Position numbers and translations under genes: made by a program. Shown piece by piece: positions 39,549 through 48,635 of a stretch of 55,627 nucleotides of DNA (positions are counted from its first letter, which is position 1; the number at the start of each line of letters is the position of its first letter). Origin of the DNA: Lysobacterales bacterium (lineage in GTDB: Bacteria > Pseudomonadota > Gammaproteobacteria > Xanthomonadales > Rhodanobacteraceae); the NCBI GenBank assembly GCA_002632325.1, contig NSJK01000022.1:1-55627 (forward strand), given 5' to 3'. Below the pieces are notes generated by a model, which was given only the letters and a program-made list of their open reading frames with translations, ran no database searches and was not told the DNA's origin.

Positions 39549-42305
39549 TCAATCGGCCGGCTTGCGCAGCGCCGCAAGCGCTTCCCGCGTTGCCACAGTC
39601 AACGCACTGTCGACACCGAGGCGCTCGACACGGATCGACAGCGCCTCGTCGAGATCACGCACGGCATCATCCAGGTGCCCCTGCCTGCGTGCAAGCTGCG
39701 CGCGCGCGATCAGCGCCCACGCGAGGAGCGGGTGGCGTTTGGGGTATACGCTGCGCGACAGCGCCACGGCGCGATCCAGATCGGTGCGTGCGGCGGTGAA
39801 GTCATCGCCATCGAGCGCTATCAGGGCGCGGATGCGCAGTCCCTGTGCGGTCTCCGGAGTGTCCTCGCCGTAAAGATCGCGTGCCAGCGCCAGGCTGGCC
39901 TGGACGTGCTCGCGGGCTTCGTCGATGCGTTTGCGCTGTCGCAGGGCATCGGCAAGGTTGCGCTCGCCGGTGATGATGCGCGGGTGGCGATCGCCGAGCG
40001 CCGCGCGCCAGGTCTGCAGCGCATGGCGGAAACTCGCCTCAGCCTCACTGTAGTCGCCTTGTGCGAGTGCCAGCTCGCCAAAAGTGTTGGTGTAGGAGCC
40101 CCGTGCGGAGTCATTCTCGGCCAGGGTGCGACGGACGATCTGGATTTGTTCGCTGCCCAGGCTCCCGGCCTGATCGAGCTGGCCAAGCTGGGTGAGGGCA
40201 ATCTCCAGTCCATCGGCCGCGATCAGGGTTCCAGGGTATTCACGATTGTAGACCTGAAGAAAAATCTCGAAGGCTTCGCGCAGATGCCGGGCGGCGGCAA
40301 GCAGATCGCCCTGCGCGATTTCCGCACGGCCGATGTTGCTCAGCGACGTCGCGATATCGGGATGCCGCGGCGGTAGCAGTTGCCGCCGTTTCTCCAGCGC
40401 GCTCTGCAGCAGCGGTAGTGCTTCATCGTCGTGGTGGGAGAGCAGCAGCATGCCGAGGTTGTCTTCGATGTCCAGCATGCGAGCGGCGCCCACGCCCGGA
40501 TTTGCGCTGGCGATCGCCAGCGCCTGCCGGCCATACTTTTCCGCTTCGGCATCGTTGCCGAGGAAGTAGTGGCACACCGAGAGCGAATTGAGCAGTTCGA
40601 AATTCCGGGTTGCATCGTTCCTGGCGTGCGCTGCAACGATCGTCCGCGCCTTCTCGGCGGAGTCCACGCATTCCTGATATCGACTCTGCTGGCCGAGGAT
40701 GGCGCTCTGGATATAGAGACTGTTCGCAAGGCCAAGTGGATCACTTGTCGCGCCTTGCGCCCGCCGCGCGGCCAGTGCGGAATTGATCGTCGTGCCGGCG
40801 CGGTCGTACTCTCCAAGGCTGTTGTAGAGCTCGGCGAGCATGGTGAGCAGATCGGCCTGCGTCTGCGGCTGCTCGCCCAGTTCCTGCTCGGCGCGCTTCG
40901 TCCCCAGGTCCAGCAGCTCGCGTGCGGTCAACTCGTGACCGAGCGTTTCCGCAGGATCGGCCTCGCGGAACAGGTCGATGACGAAACTCTGCACTGCATT
41001 GGCGCGCTCGGCCGCGGCCAGCGCCGCGCGCGACTGCAGGAGCGCGTGCCCAAGCCCGGCGGTCGCGATCAGCGCGGCAATCAGCAGCACGATGCCGGCG
41101 CCGACCCCCGCGCGATGGCGGGTGATGAAGCGTCGCAGGCGGTAGGTCCGCGAAGTCGCCACCGCGTTGACCGGCCGGCCAGCCAGGTAATTGTCGATGT
41201 CCTGTGCCAGTGCGCTCGCCGTGGGGTAGCGCTGTTCCGGTCGCGCGGCGATTGCGCGCAACACGATGGCATCGACATCGCCCGCCAGGATGCGGGCGCG
41301 CCGCCGCCAGACCTGCGTGGCGTCACTGCGCCCGGATGCCGCCATCCTTGCCAGAGCCGAAGGTCGCGTGATCTCGTGCGGGTTGCGGCTTTCGCCGGCT
41401 GCCCGTCCTTCCGGCAGGCGGCCGGTCAGCAGCTTGCACAACACCAATCCGAGTGCATGAATATCGGTCGCGGTGGTGAGCGTGCCGCCGGCAAGCTGCT
41501 CGGGCGCCGCATAGCGTGGCGTCAGCCCCGCGCCGCCGATGTCTGCGGTCTCCGATTCGAGCAGGCGGGCAACGCCGAAATCGAGCAACTTCACCTGGCC
41601 TTCGTCGGTCACCAGGATGTTGGACGGCTTCAGGTCACCGTGCACGATCAGGTTGCGGTGGGCCACGTCGACCGCGTCGAGCACGGCAAGGAAGGTGCGC
41701 AGCGTATCGGCGACCGACAGCGCGTGCGCCTCGCACCAGTCCGGGATGGGCTTGCCGCGTATGCGTTCCATCACCAGGTAGGGGCGCCCGTCCGGCACCA
41801 CCCCACCATCGATGAGCCGGGCAATGCCGGGGTGTTCGAGCTGGGCCAGAATCTGGCGTTCGCGCAGAAACAGTTCGCGGTTGAGCGCGCCGTCAATGGC
41901 GTGGCGCATGACCTTGAGCGCACCTTCCTGCCGATAGGAGCCATCGGCGCGCTCGGCCGCATAGACCACTCCCATGCCGCCGCGGCCGAGGACCCCGTCG
42001 ATTCGCCAAGCGCCAATGCGGCTGCCGGGAGCGGGATCGGCGCTCGAAGCGGGTTCATCATCGACCGCGCACACAATCGCGTAACGGTCGGCCGCGCGAT
42101 CACCCAGCAGCCCGCCGTGCTCGCGCTCGATCGACGCCAGCGCGCGCGCCAGCCGCGCACGCAGCCGTGCGTCATCTCCTCCAAGGGCGGTCAACGCGGT
42201 TGCGCGTGCCTGCCCCGGCAGCAGCAGCAACTCATCGAGCAACTCGGCGACGCGCTTGAAGTCCCTTGCTGCCTGGAAGTCCTGGTCGTGCGGTGTCGTC
42301 GCCAT
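39549..42305 (-). CDS. Transmembrane Ser/Thr protein kinase with TPR sensor domain
   Basis: Hanks-type kinase receptor of 918 residues. Cytoplasmic kinase domain: glycine loop GRGGMG (107-112), lysine K131 (GALKVM), catalytic HGDLKPSN (222-229, Asp 224), DFG (242-244), APE (267-269). The usual HRD arginine is Gly, making it a non-RD kinase. One transmembrane helix at about 401-420, then about 490 residues of tetratricopeptide repeats outside the membrane. The gene starts 3 bp after the sigma-factor stop, so the two are cotranscribed. The pairing suggests phosphorylation control tied to that sigma factor; substrate and signal are unknown. Confidence 0.92.
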   Translation of the reverse strand: MATTPHDQDFQAARDFKRVAELLDELLLLPGQARATALTALGGDDARLRARLARALASIEREHGGLLGDRAADRYAIVCAVDDEPASSADPAPGSRIGAWRIDGVLGRGGMGVVYAAERADGSYRQEGALKVMRHAIDGALNRELFLRERQILAQLEHPGIARLIDGGVVPDGRPYLVMERIRGKPIPDWCEAHALSVADTLRTFLAVLDAVDVAHRNLIVHGDLKPSNILVTDEGQVKLLDFGVARLLESETADIGGAGLTPRYAAPEQLAGGTLTTATDIHALGLVLCKLLTGRLPEGRAAGESRNPHEITRPSALARMAASGRSDATQVWRRRARILAGDVDAIVLRAIAARPEQRYPTASALAQDIDNYLAGRPVNAVATSRTYRLRRFITRHRAGVGAGIVLLIAALIATAGLGHALLQSRAALAAAERANAVQSFVIDLFREADPAETLGHELTARELLDLGTKRAEQELGEQPQTQADLLTMLAELYNSLGEYDRAGTTINSALAARRAQGATSDPLGLANSLYIQSAILGQQSRYQECVDSAEKARTIVAAHARNDATRNFELLNSLSVCHYFLGNDAEAEKYGRQALAIASANPGVGAARMLDIEDNLGMLLLSHHDDEALPLLQSALEKRRQLLPPRHPDIATSLSNIGRAEIAQGDLLAAARHLREAFEIFLQVYNREYPGTLIAADGLEIALTQLGQLDQAGSLGSEQIQIVRRTLAENDSARGSYTNTFGELALAQGDYSEAEASFRHALQTWRAALGDRHPRIITGERNLADALRQRKRIDEAREHVQASLALARDLYGEDTPETAQGLRIRALIALDGDDFTAARTDLDRAVALSRSVYPKRHPLLAWALIARAQLARRQGHLDDAVRDLDEALSIRVERLGVDSALTVATREALAALRKPAD

Positions 42306-42308
42306 CGC

Positions 42309-42908
42309 TCAGCCGGGCCTGCCGGCAACCTCGATGAGCCAATCCTCGAGCAGCGCGCGCGCCTTGTGCCAATCACGTTTGACTGTACGCGGGGAAACCT
42401 CCAGCAGCTGCGCCGTTTCCTCGACCGAGAAGCCGGCAAACCAGCGTAGTTCGACCATGCGCACCAGGCGCGGATCACGCTGCTCTAGGTGGTCCAGTGC
42501 GTCGTTGACGGCCAGCACTTCCTCCGCCTCCGCGCTCGTTGCCGGTTGCGGAGAATCACCGGCCAGGGTCAGTGCTCGCTCGCCACTGCCGCGTTTGGCG
42601 GCCAGCCGCGCGCGAGCACGGTCGATGAGTATGCGGCGCATCACGGTCGCAGCGAGGATGAAGAACCGGGCCCGATTCTGATCGAGCGGCTGGAAGTCGG
42701 CGGCAAGGCGCAGGTACAGCTCATGCACGAGTGAGGTCGTATCGAGCGTGGCCTCGTTGGGCTGGTCGGCGAGCGCCCGATGCGCCAGTCGGTGCAGATC
42801 GCGATAGAGCACCCCGAAGAGTTCATCGCGGGCCTCGTGATTGCCGCTGCTCCATGCGGTCAGCAGCAGCGTGATGTCGCTTTCGCGCATGAGGTGCGAA
42901 GTGTCCAC
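42309..42908 (-). CDS. ECF-type RNA polymerase sigma factor (kinase-linked group)
   Basis: 199-residue ECF-like sigma factor. Region 2 spans about residues 10-95 (LFGVLYRDLHRLAHRAL, then TTSLVHELYLRLA and FFILAATVMRRILIDRARAR). Region 4 with the helix-turn-helix is near 135-190 (DHLEQRDPRLVRMVELRWFA, FSVEETAQLLEVSPRTVKRDW). The pattern matches the ECF group typically encoded beside Ser/Thr kinases and lacking a classic anti-sigma gene. The frame starts with GTG at 42908; an ATG at 42890 (MRESDITLLL) is equally plausible. It forms a two-gene operon with the kinase. Confidence 0.9.
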   Translation of the reverse strand: MDTSHLMRESDITLLLTAWSSGNHEARDELFGVLYRDLHRLAHRALADQPNEATLDTTSLVHELYLRLAADFQPLDQNRARFFILAATVMRRILIDRARARLAAKRGSGERALTLAGDSPQPATSAEAEEVLAVNDALDHLEQRDPRLVRMVELRWFAGFSVEETAQLLEVSPRTVKRDWHKARALLEDWLIEVAGRPG

Positions 42909-43113
42909 GAGCCGACGCTAACACCGCCGGGAATACCGCGCAAGCTTGAAAAACAATGGCTTGCGTGAATGTCCCCTTCGATGTGGCCCCTCCTGGCGGA
43001 GTTTCTCGACCTTGTTCGGCAGATGCGGAAATACGTCTTGGCCTGCGCCGCCCGTGGCCGCGCCAGATCGCTCGTTCCCGTCGCTCGCCGTTTCATCAAC
43101 GAGGGAATTCACA

Positions 43114-44670
43114 ATGAAGGGGTTCACGAAGTTCATCTTGCGCTTGCTGGTTCCAGCCCTGCTGATCCTGCCGTTTGCCGCGGCGGCGCAGGAAAGCGAT
43201 CTCGACCAGGAAAAACACGTGGAGGACACCGCCTTCGCCCGGTTCCGGGCGGAGCAAACCCTGCTGGCCGGCCCCAACGATCTTGCAGTCGACTGGCAAC
43301 GCACGCTCTGGCCCAGCGACACCGACAGCTGGGATCAACGGGTGCTGGCCGTGCGACGGTCCGTATGCGCGGGTTTTGCGACCTGCATTTACGTGTTGAT
43401 GAGCGAGAAGCAGGCAGTCAGCCCATGGGGCTTCAACGTGGTCGTGACACGGCTCAATCAGGACGGTACCACCGACATCAGCTTCGGAACCGCAGGTTAC
43501 AAGCGACTGACGCTGGGCAGCGCTTGGGATTCGATCGAGGGGGCCGTCTTCGAGGATTCCGGCATCCTCGCGCCGCAGCGTGCCTTTTTCATCGGCACCA
43601 AATGGACACCGGACTCCCTGTTCGGGAAGCAGCCGGTGGTGACCTGCATGGACTTTGGCGCCGCCGACGGCAAGTGCAGTGGCTGGCCTGCAGCCAACCA
43701 CTCCAGCCGATCCGTCGCCTTCCACGGCAGCGGCGAGGAAATGGACTACGGCCGCGCCATCGCCTACGACGCCGAGCACGACGCGCTCTGGGTTGCCGGC
43801 GATGTTCTCAGTCACGCGGACGGTGACACCTATGTCGCCTGGATCGGCAGGCTCAACGCGGCGGACGGTACGCGCTATACCGCCTGGGGCAGCCGCGGCG
43901 ATGGCACCACGGTTCTCAGTGCCAGCGGCAAGAAGGACATGCACGTCACCAGCGTGCTTTACCACATGAGTACGTACCCCGGCGGTCCGAATGTCTGGCT
44001 CGGCGGTTCCTGGGACCAGACTACCGGTGCTTCCAACCGGGAAGGCGTGGTCTGGAAGCTGAATCCGGAAGGGCCCGGCGGCTTCGTCAAGTCGATCGGC
44101 TACGAGGACGACAACACCGGCAACAAGGATGATGAGATCACCGCGCTGGCACTCACCAACACCGGCAAGGTGTTGGCGGCCGGCTGGTCCGGCACCGACG
44201 ATCCCGTGCGGCCGGCGCTACTGCTGGCCAAGCTCAGGAACGCCGGGGTGATCGGCGTCGACTCCTCGTTCTGCGGCGGCGGCATCTGCGCGCACGCGCC
44301 GAGTGGCTTCGACAAGTTCCTCGCCCCGCGTGCAATCGCCGAACGGCCGGGCAACCACGACATCGTGGTAGCCAGTGACGTGCAGGGATGGTTGGCCGTC
44401 GACCTTGGCGCGTACCAGCGAGTCGATCTGTGGAGCCGCAGCGGCAACACGCTGCATGCGCTCGAGCGCTACCAGGCCGACGCGCAAACCGACGCCGACA
44501 AGGGTGCGGGCGTCGGTGCAGGCGCACTCGACGTCTTTGGCAACGAGCTGTACGTGGGCGGCTATCGCCATTGGGCGGGCGACGACTACGATGGGATGGT
44601 TTCACGCCATCTGGCACTGGACTCGATCTTCGCCGACGACTTCGGCTCGGAAAGCCTGGGCTCCGACTGA
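43114..44670 (+). CDS. Secreted delta-60-repeat-like protein, function unknown
   Basis: 518-residue exported protein. A signal peptide is clear (MKGFTKFILRLLVPALLILP, ending AAAAQ). The segment VVVTRLNQDGTTDISFGTAGY near residues 109-129 has the delta-60 beta-propeller pattern (RLNxDGxxDxxFGxxG), and later parts (AWIGRLNAADGTRYTAWGS; EITALALTNTGKVLAAG) look like degenerate blades. The C-terminus reads SIFADDFGSESLGSD, close to the IFxDGFE-type ending I recall in secreted proteins of this order. The ATG at 43114 is chosen for GAGGG upstream and the signal peptide. Divergent from the sigma/kinase operon. No enzyme signature was seen. Confidence 0.75.
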   Translation: MKGFTKFILRLLVPALLILPFAAAAQESDLDQEKHVEDTAFARFRAEQTLLAGPNDLAVDWQRTLWPSDTDSWDQRVLAVRRSVCAGFATCIYVLMSEKQAVSPWGFNVVVTRLNQDGTTDISFGTAGYKRLTLGSAWDSIEGAVFEDSGILAPQRAFFIGTKWTPDSLFGKQPVVTCMDFGAADGKCSGWPAANHSSRSVAFHGSGEEMDYGRAIAYDAEHDALWVAGDVLSHADGDTYVAWIGRLNAADGTRYTAWGSRGDGTTVLSASGKKDMHVTSVLYHMSTYPGGPNVWLGGSWDQTTGASNREGVVWKLNPEGPGGFVKSIGYEDDNTGNKDDEITALALTNTGKVLAAGWSGTDDPVRPALLLAKLRNAGVIGVDSSFCGGGICAHAPSGFDKFLAPRAIAERPGNHDIVVASDVQGWLAVDLGAYQRVDLWSRSGNTLHALERYQADAQTDADKGAGVGAGALDVFGNELYVGGYRHWAGDDYDGMVSRHLALDSIFADDFGSESLGSD

Positions 44671-44686
44671 GGCTTCACGCGCAAGC

Positions 44687-44714
44687 GGCGCGGACGGCCT
44701 GTGCCGTCCGCGCC
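44687..44714 (+). terminator. Hairpin terminator after the secreted protein
   Basis: A perfect 12-bp stem GGCGCGGACGGC / GCCGTCCGCGCC with loop CTGT, 17 bp after the stop. No T-run, but the stem is very stable. Confidence 0.6.
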
Positions 44715-44732
44715 TAGCTGCAAGGCGGTTTT

Positions 44733-45535
44733 GTAGAGCCGGGCTCGCTCGACTCGAGACGCGCGGCTGTGCAGGATGGCCGAAAGGCCCGACCAATCGA
44801 CATCTAGCCATCGTGCGCTCCCGTAGGAGGGCCGGAAGGCCCGACCGATGCATTGCATGTGCGCGTTGCGCGCGACGGTGTGCGGCGTTCGTCGCGGCTA
44901 CCGCCGCTCCTACACCATCACGATGCACGGCAACGACGCGATGCTTCCTGCGCGGTGTTGGTACATCTCCACGATTCGTTTGCCATCTCAGGAGGGCCGG
45001 AAGGCCCGACCAATGCATTGCATGTACGTGTTGCGTGCGACGGTGTGCGGCGCTCGTCGCGGCTACCGCCGCTCCTACACCATCACGATGCACGGCAACG
45101 ACGCGATGGTTCCTGCGTGGTGTTGGTACATCTCCACGATTCGTTTGCCATCGCAGGAGGGCCGGGAGGCCCGACCGATCGACATCGAGCCATCGTGCGC
45201 TCTCGCAGGAGGGTCGGGAGGCCCGACCGATGCATTGCATGTACGCGTTGCGTGCGACGGTGTGCGGCGCTCGTCGCGGCTACCGCCGCTCCTACACCAT
45301 GGAGGGCCGGAAGGCCCGACCGGAGGTCTGCAGAGCCGAGCCCGCTCGGCTTGCAACGCACAGCTGTGTAGGAGGGCCGGGAGGCCCGACCGAAGGTCTG
45401 TAGAGCCTGGAGCCGAGCTCGCTTGACCATGGCGCGGGCGAGGCCAGACCGCGGAGCACGCACGGGAGCAGAGCAAGCCCCGCTCTGTTGGGCGGAGTGG
45501 CGTGTTTCGTGGAGCCGGGCTTGCCCGGCTCGACC
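44733..45535. repeat. REP (GTAG) palindrome array
   Basis: About 800 bp without a credible gene. Forward 24-bp elements of the form G(T/C)AGGAGGGCCGGAAGGCCCGACC occur at 44771, 44823, 44988, 45153, 45205, 45298 and 45368. Reverse-strand elements of the variant GTAGGAGCGGCGGTAGCCGC (plus GACG) occur at 44890-44913, 45055-45078 and 45272-45295. A second, related family beginning G(T/C)(A/G)GAGCC lies at 44733, 45330, 45400 and 45509. Inverted pairs of REPs form REPIN-like units. These are non-autonomous elements usually mobilised by a RAYT transposase encoded elsewhere; none is in the window. Confidence 0.85.
44847..45176 (+). repeat. Two tandem 165-bp units within the REP array
   Basis: Unit 1 is 44847-45011 and unit 2 is 45012-45176, both exactly 165 bp and differing at only a handful of positions by eye. 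A third, truncated copy (first 72 bp) is at 45229-45300. A 52-bp block (44795-44846) preceding unit 1 recurs at 45177-45228 before the truncated copy, giving the layout B-A-A-B-A(partial). Confidence 0.85.
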
Positions 45536-45570
45536 TCGGGCAGCCGCGCACATTGCAGTGCAAAAAAGGT

Positions 45571-45576
45571 TAGAAT
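45571..45576 (+). promoter_or_regulatory. Candidate -10 of rpsO
   Basis: TAGAAT preceded by an A-rich stretch (CAAAAAAGG), about 88 bp before the rpsO ATG. No good -35 lies at 16-18 bp; TTGCAG at 45553 is only 12 bp away. Confidence 0.35.
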
Positions 45577-45664
45577 GGCGGGCTTCCCGCAACACCCACC
45601 CTGACGCGGATCGTGCTCTCGACAGGCCGAACCGCGCCGCATGTTCCATCAAGAGGATCCAGCC

Positions 45665-45934
45665 ATGTCGCTTTCCGTTGAACAAACTTCCAAGATCATT
45701 GCCGACTACGGTCGTGGCGCCAAGGACACCGGTTCGCCTGAAGTCCAGGTCGCCCTGCTGTCGGCGCGCATCGAGCACTTGTCCAAGCATTTCGCCAGCC
45801 ACGACAAGGATCACCACTCGCGTCGCGGCTTGCTCAAGATGGTCAACCAGCGCCGCAGCCTGCTCGGTTATCTCAAGGCCAAGGATGTCGAGCGCTACAA
45901 GACGCTGATCGAGCGTCTGGGACTGCGCCGCTAA
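45665..45934 (+). CDS. rpsO: 30S ribosomal protein S15
   Basis: Binds the 16S central domain and nucleates platform assembly. 89 residues from ATG 45665, exactly the usual length: [20 protein letters not shown], then [32 protein letters not shown] and the RRRSLL-type motif [15 protein letters not shown] precedes the start. It is paired with pnp as in E. coli; here the upstream neighbour is a REP array, not truB. Confidence 0.97.
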   Translation: MSLSVEQTSKIIADYGRGAKDTGSPEVQVALLSARIEHLSKHFASHDKDHHSRRGLLKMVNQRRSLLGYLKAKDVERYKTLIERLGLRR

Positions 45935-45943
45935 TCGCGCATC

Positions 45944-45988
45944 AACGGCTCCGGATTCGCCAACAGCGTTCCGGGGCCGTTTGCTTTT
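45944..45988 (+). terminator. Hairpin between rpsO and pnp
   Basis: A 12-bp stem with one G-T pair (AACGGCTCCGGA / TCCGGGGCCGTT), 14-nt loop, then TTGCTTTT. Position and form match the rpsO terminator of E. coli, through which part of the transcription continues into pnp. Confidence 0.7.
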
Positions 45989-46102
45989 GGCGTTCGCTCG
46001 CGAGCGCTGCATGCAACACAGGGCGATCATCACCGATCGCAATTCCGCATGAATCCGGGGCCGCTCCACGGGGAGCGCGTTCCATCAGACAGGACTATCA
46101 AC

Positions 46103-48205
46103 GTGGCAAAGACAACCAAGTCGTTCCAGTACGGTAAACACATGGTGACGCTGGAGACGGGCGAAGTCGCCCGCCAGGCTTCCGGCGCCGTGATGGTGTC
46201 GATGGATGGCACCGTCGTGCTGGTCACGGCAGTTGCTGCCGCCAAGGCCCGCGAAGGTCAGGACTTCTTCCCGCTCACGGTCGACTATGTCGAGAAGTTC
46301 TACTCCGCCGGCCGCATTCCGGGTGGCTTCTTCAAGCGCGAAGGCCGACCGACCGAAAAGGAAACGCTCACCAGCCGCCTCATCGACCGCCCGGTGCGTC
46401 CGCTGTTCCCCGAGGACTACAAGAACGAAGTCCAGGTCATCGCTCAGGTCGTCTCGCTCAATCCCGAAGTCGACGGCGACATCGCCGCGATGATCGGCGC
46501 CTCGGCGGCGCTCTCGCTCGCCGGCATTCCATTCAAGGGTCCGATCGGCGCGGCTCGCGTCGGTTACGCCAATGGCCAGTACATCCTCAACCCGACCAAG
46601 ACCGACCTCGAGACTTCCGAGCTCGATCTGGTCGTCGCCGGCACCTCCAATGCCGTGCTGATGGTCGAATCCGAAGCCAAGCTGCTGAGCGAAGAAGTCA
46701 TGCTCGGCGCAGTGGTGTTCGGTCACAAGTCGCTGCAGATCGTCATCAACGCGATCAACGAGCTGACCGTGGCCGCGGGTACGCAAGCTTCGACCTGGGC
46801 CGCGCCGGCCAAGAACGACGCGCTGATCGGCGCGCTCAAGGCTGCGGTGGGTGACAAGCTCGCCAAGGCGTTCCAGATCCGCGACAAGCTGCAGCGCCGT
46901 GACGCGATCTCCGCGATCAAGCAGGACACGCTGGTGGCGCTGGCCGGTCGCGCCGAAGCCGAGCAGTGGGCCGCGGGCGAGCTCGCCAAGGAATTCGGCG
47001 AACTCGAATACCACACCCTGCGTGATGCCGTGCTTGCCACCAAGGTGCGCATCGACGGTCGTCAGCTCGACGACATCCGTCCGATCAGCTGCCGCGTCGG
47101 CGTGCTGCCGCGTACGCATGGCTCGGCCTTGTTCACGCGCGGCGAAACGCAGGCGCTGGTCACGGTTACGCTCGGCACCACGCGCGATGCGCAGATCATC
47201 GACGCGCCCGAAGGCGAATCCAAGGACGCGTTTCTGTTCCATTACAACTTCCCGCCGTTCTCGGTCGGCGAATGCGGCCGTTTCGGCGCGCCCAAGCGCC
47301 GCGAGATCGGCCACGGCCGTCTGGCCAAGCGTGGCGTGCAGGCGGTCAAGCCGACGCTCGAAGCCTTCCCCTACGTGCTGCGCGTGGTTTCGGAGATCAC
47401 CGAATCCAACGGTTCCTCGTCGATGGCCTCGGTGTGCGGTTCCTCGCTGGCGATGATGGACGCGGGCGTGCCGCTGTCGGCGCCGGTCGCCGGCATTGCG
47501 ATGGGCCTGGTCAAGGAAGGCAGCCAGTTCGTGGTGCTCTCCGACATCCTCGGTGACGAGGATCACCTGGGCGACATGGATTTCAAGGTGGCCGGTTCCG
47601 CCGCGGGCATCAGCGCGCTGCAGATGGACATCAAGATCGACGGCATCACCGAAGAGATCATGAAGGTCGCGCTGGAGCAGGCCAAGCGTGGCCGCCTGCA
47701 CATCCTGGGTGAAATGGGCAAGGTGATCAGCACCTCGCGCAACGAGATGAGCGAGTTCGCGCCGCGCCTGATCACGATGAAGATCCACCCGGACAAGATC
47801 CGCGAAGTCATCGGCAAGGGCGGTACCACGATTCGCTCGATCACCGAGGAAACCGGCGCGACGATCGACATCAACGACGATGGCACCGTGGTGATCGCCT
47901 CGGTCAACCGCGATGCCGGCGAAGCCGCCAAGAAGCGCATCGAGCAGATCGTCTCCGACGTCGAGCCGGGTCGCATCTACGAGGGCAAGGTCGTCAAGCT
48001 CATGGACTTCGGCGCCTTCGTGACGATCCTGCCGGGCAAGGATGGCCTCGTGCATGTCTCGCAGATCTCCAACGAGCGCGTCGAGAAGGTCTCCGACAAG
48101 CTCAAGGAAGGCGACGTGGTCAAGGTCAAGGTGCTCGAAGTCGACAAGCAAGGCCGCATCCGCCTGTCGATGAAGGCCGTCACCGAAGACGCGCCGGCCG
48201 CCTGA
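46103..48205 (+). CDS. pnp: Polynucleotide phosphorylase
   Basis: 3'-5' phosphorolytic exoribonuclease of the RNA degradosome. 700 residues from GTG 46103 ([20 protein letters not shown]), preceded by AGGA; an ATG 54 bp upstream would add 18 residues with no family match. Two RNase PH domains are visible ([20 protein letters not shown]; the catalytic [19 protein letters not shown] region of the second), then a KH domain ([20 protein letters not shown]) and an S1 domain ([20 protein letters not shown]). Confidence 0.97.
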   Translation: MAKTTKSFQYGKHMVTLETGEVARQASGAVMVSMDGTVVLVTAVAAAKAREGQDFFPLTVDYVEKFYSAGRIPGGFFKREGRPTEKETLTSRLIDRPVRPLFPEDYKNEVQVIAQVVSLNPEVDGDIAAMIGASAALSLAGIPFKGPIGAARVGYANGQYILNPTKTDLETSELDLVVAGTSNAVLMVESEAKLLSEEVMLGAVVFGHKSLQIVINAINELTVAAGTQASTWAAPAKNDALIGALKAAVGDKLAKAFQIRDKLQRRDAISAIKQDTLVALAGRAEAEQWAAGELAKEFGELEYHTLRDAVLATKVRIDGRQLDDIRPISCRVGVLPRTHGSALFTRGETQALVTVTLGTTRDAQIIDAPEGESKDAFLFHYNFPPFSVGECGRFGAPKRREIGHGRLAKRGVQAVKPTLEAFPYVLRVVSEITESNGSSSMASVCGSSLAMMDAGVPLSAPVAGIAMGLVKEGSQFVVLSDILGDEDHLGDMDFKVAGSAAGISALQMDIKIDGITEEIMKVALEQAKRGRLHILGEMGKVISTSRNEMSEFAPRLITMKIHPDKIREVIGKGGTTIRSITEETGATIDINDDGTVVIASVNRDAGEAAKKRIEQIVSDVEPGRIYEGKVVKLMDFGAFVTILPGKDGLVHVSQISNERVEKVSDKLKEGDVVKVKVLEVDKQGRIRLSMKAVTEDAPAA

Positions 48206-48217
48206 TTGAGTCCTGTG

Positions 48218-48240
48218 CGGTGCCGGCGATGCCGGCGCCG
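48218..48240 (+). terminator. Hairpin after pnp
   Basis: A 10-bp stem with one G-T pair (CGGTGCCGGC / GCCGGCGCCG) and loop GAT, 12 bp after the pnp stop. No T-run. Confidence 0.5.
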
Positions 48241-48314
48241 CCTTGCACGGCTCGCACTGCAATCGGTGTGGCCGTGCGTCAACCAGTGGTGCAAGCCGCG
48301 GGAGCGTTTGCGCA

Positions 48315-48623
48315 ATGACAGCGCCCATCTACGAAGATTTTGCCGCGCGTCTGGCGCAACCCTGCCGTTTCGCCCAGCTCATCCACGATGTGGAACAGCC
48401 TTCGCGCGCCGCCGTCCTGCATCGGGTGGGCGAGCGCCGCGAACGCTCCGGCTACGAGCAGTTTTCCCTCATCTTCCACGTCGAAGCGCACGACGCGCCC
48501 CAGCAGGGCATGCATGCGGTGACCTTCGCCGATGGCATGCGTTGGGAAATTTTCGTGGTGCCGATCGCGCGCCTGGCCGCAGGCATTGCCTACGAGGCGT
48601 GCTACAACCGCAGCCTGGCTTGA
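48315..48623 (+). CDS. Small DUF6916-like protein
   Basis: 102-residue protein without signal peptide, starting MTAPIYEDFAARLAQPCRF. The pattern FSLIFHVEAHDAPQQGMH ... WEIFVVPIARLAAGIAYEACYN resembles the DUF6916 family as I recall it. It shares the layout FSLI...G...F..PI...Y...N with the minus-strand gene that converges on it 12 bp away. The start could lie further upstream in the same frame (48243), but the residues there look non-coding. Function unknown; its neighbours are the tail-collar genes. Confidence 0.65.
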   Translation: MTAPIYEDFAARLAQPCRFAQLIHDVEQPSRAAVLHRVGERRERSGYEQFSLIFHVEAHDAPQQGMHAVTFADGMRWEIFVVPIARLAAGIAYEACYNRSLA

Positions 48624-48635
48624 AGCCGGCTTCGC

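Noticed and set aside
35378..39577. 1399-residue open frame antisense to infB, rbfA and truB
   Set aside because: High GC leaves long antisense frames open. It is His/Arg-rich with no domain and fully overlaps three certain genes. The same holds for the frames antisense to ileS (3427-6693), nuoL (27095-29590) and pnp (46085-48328).
40431..42449. 672-residue plus-strand frame opposite the kinase gene
   Set aside because: Shadow frame; the minus strand has all kinase motifs and TPRs, while the plus strand has none.
44847..45300. CRISPR array
   Set aside because: Repeats are 165 bp and 24 bp palindromes without regular unique spacers, and there are no cas genes.
44848..45426. Open frames of 100-190 residues across the REP array (GGPEGPTDALHVR-like products)
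   Set aside because: They are translations of the repeated REP palindromes in several frames and both strands, with no ribosome site and no codon bias. They are a known type of false gene call.
45553..45576. TTGCAG ... TAGAAT as a full promoter of rpsO
   Set aside because: The spacer is only 12 bp; only the -10 is kept as a weak candidate.
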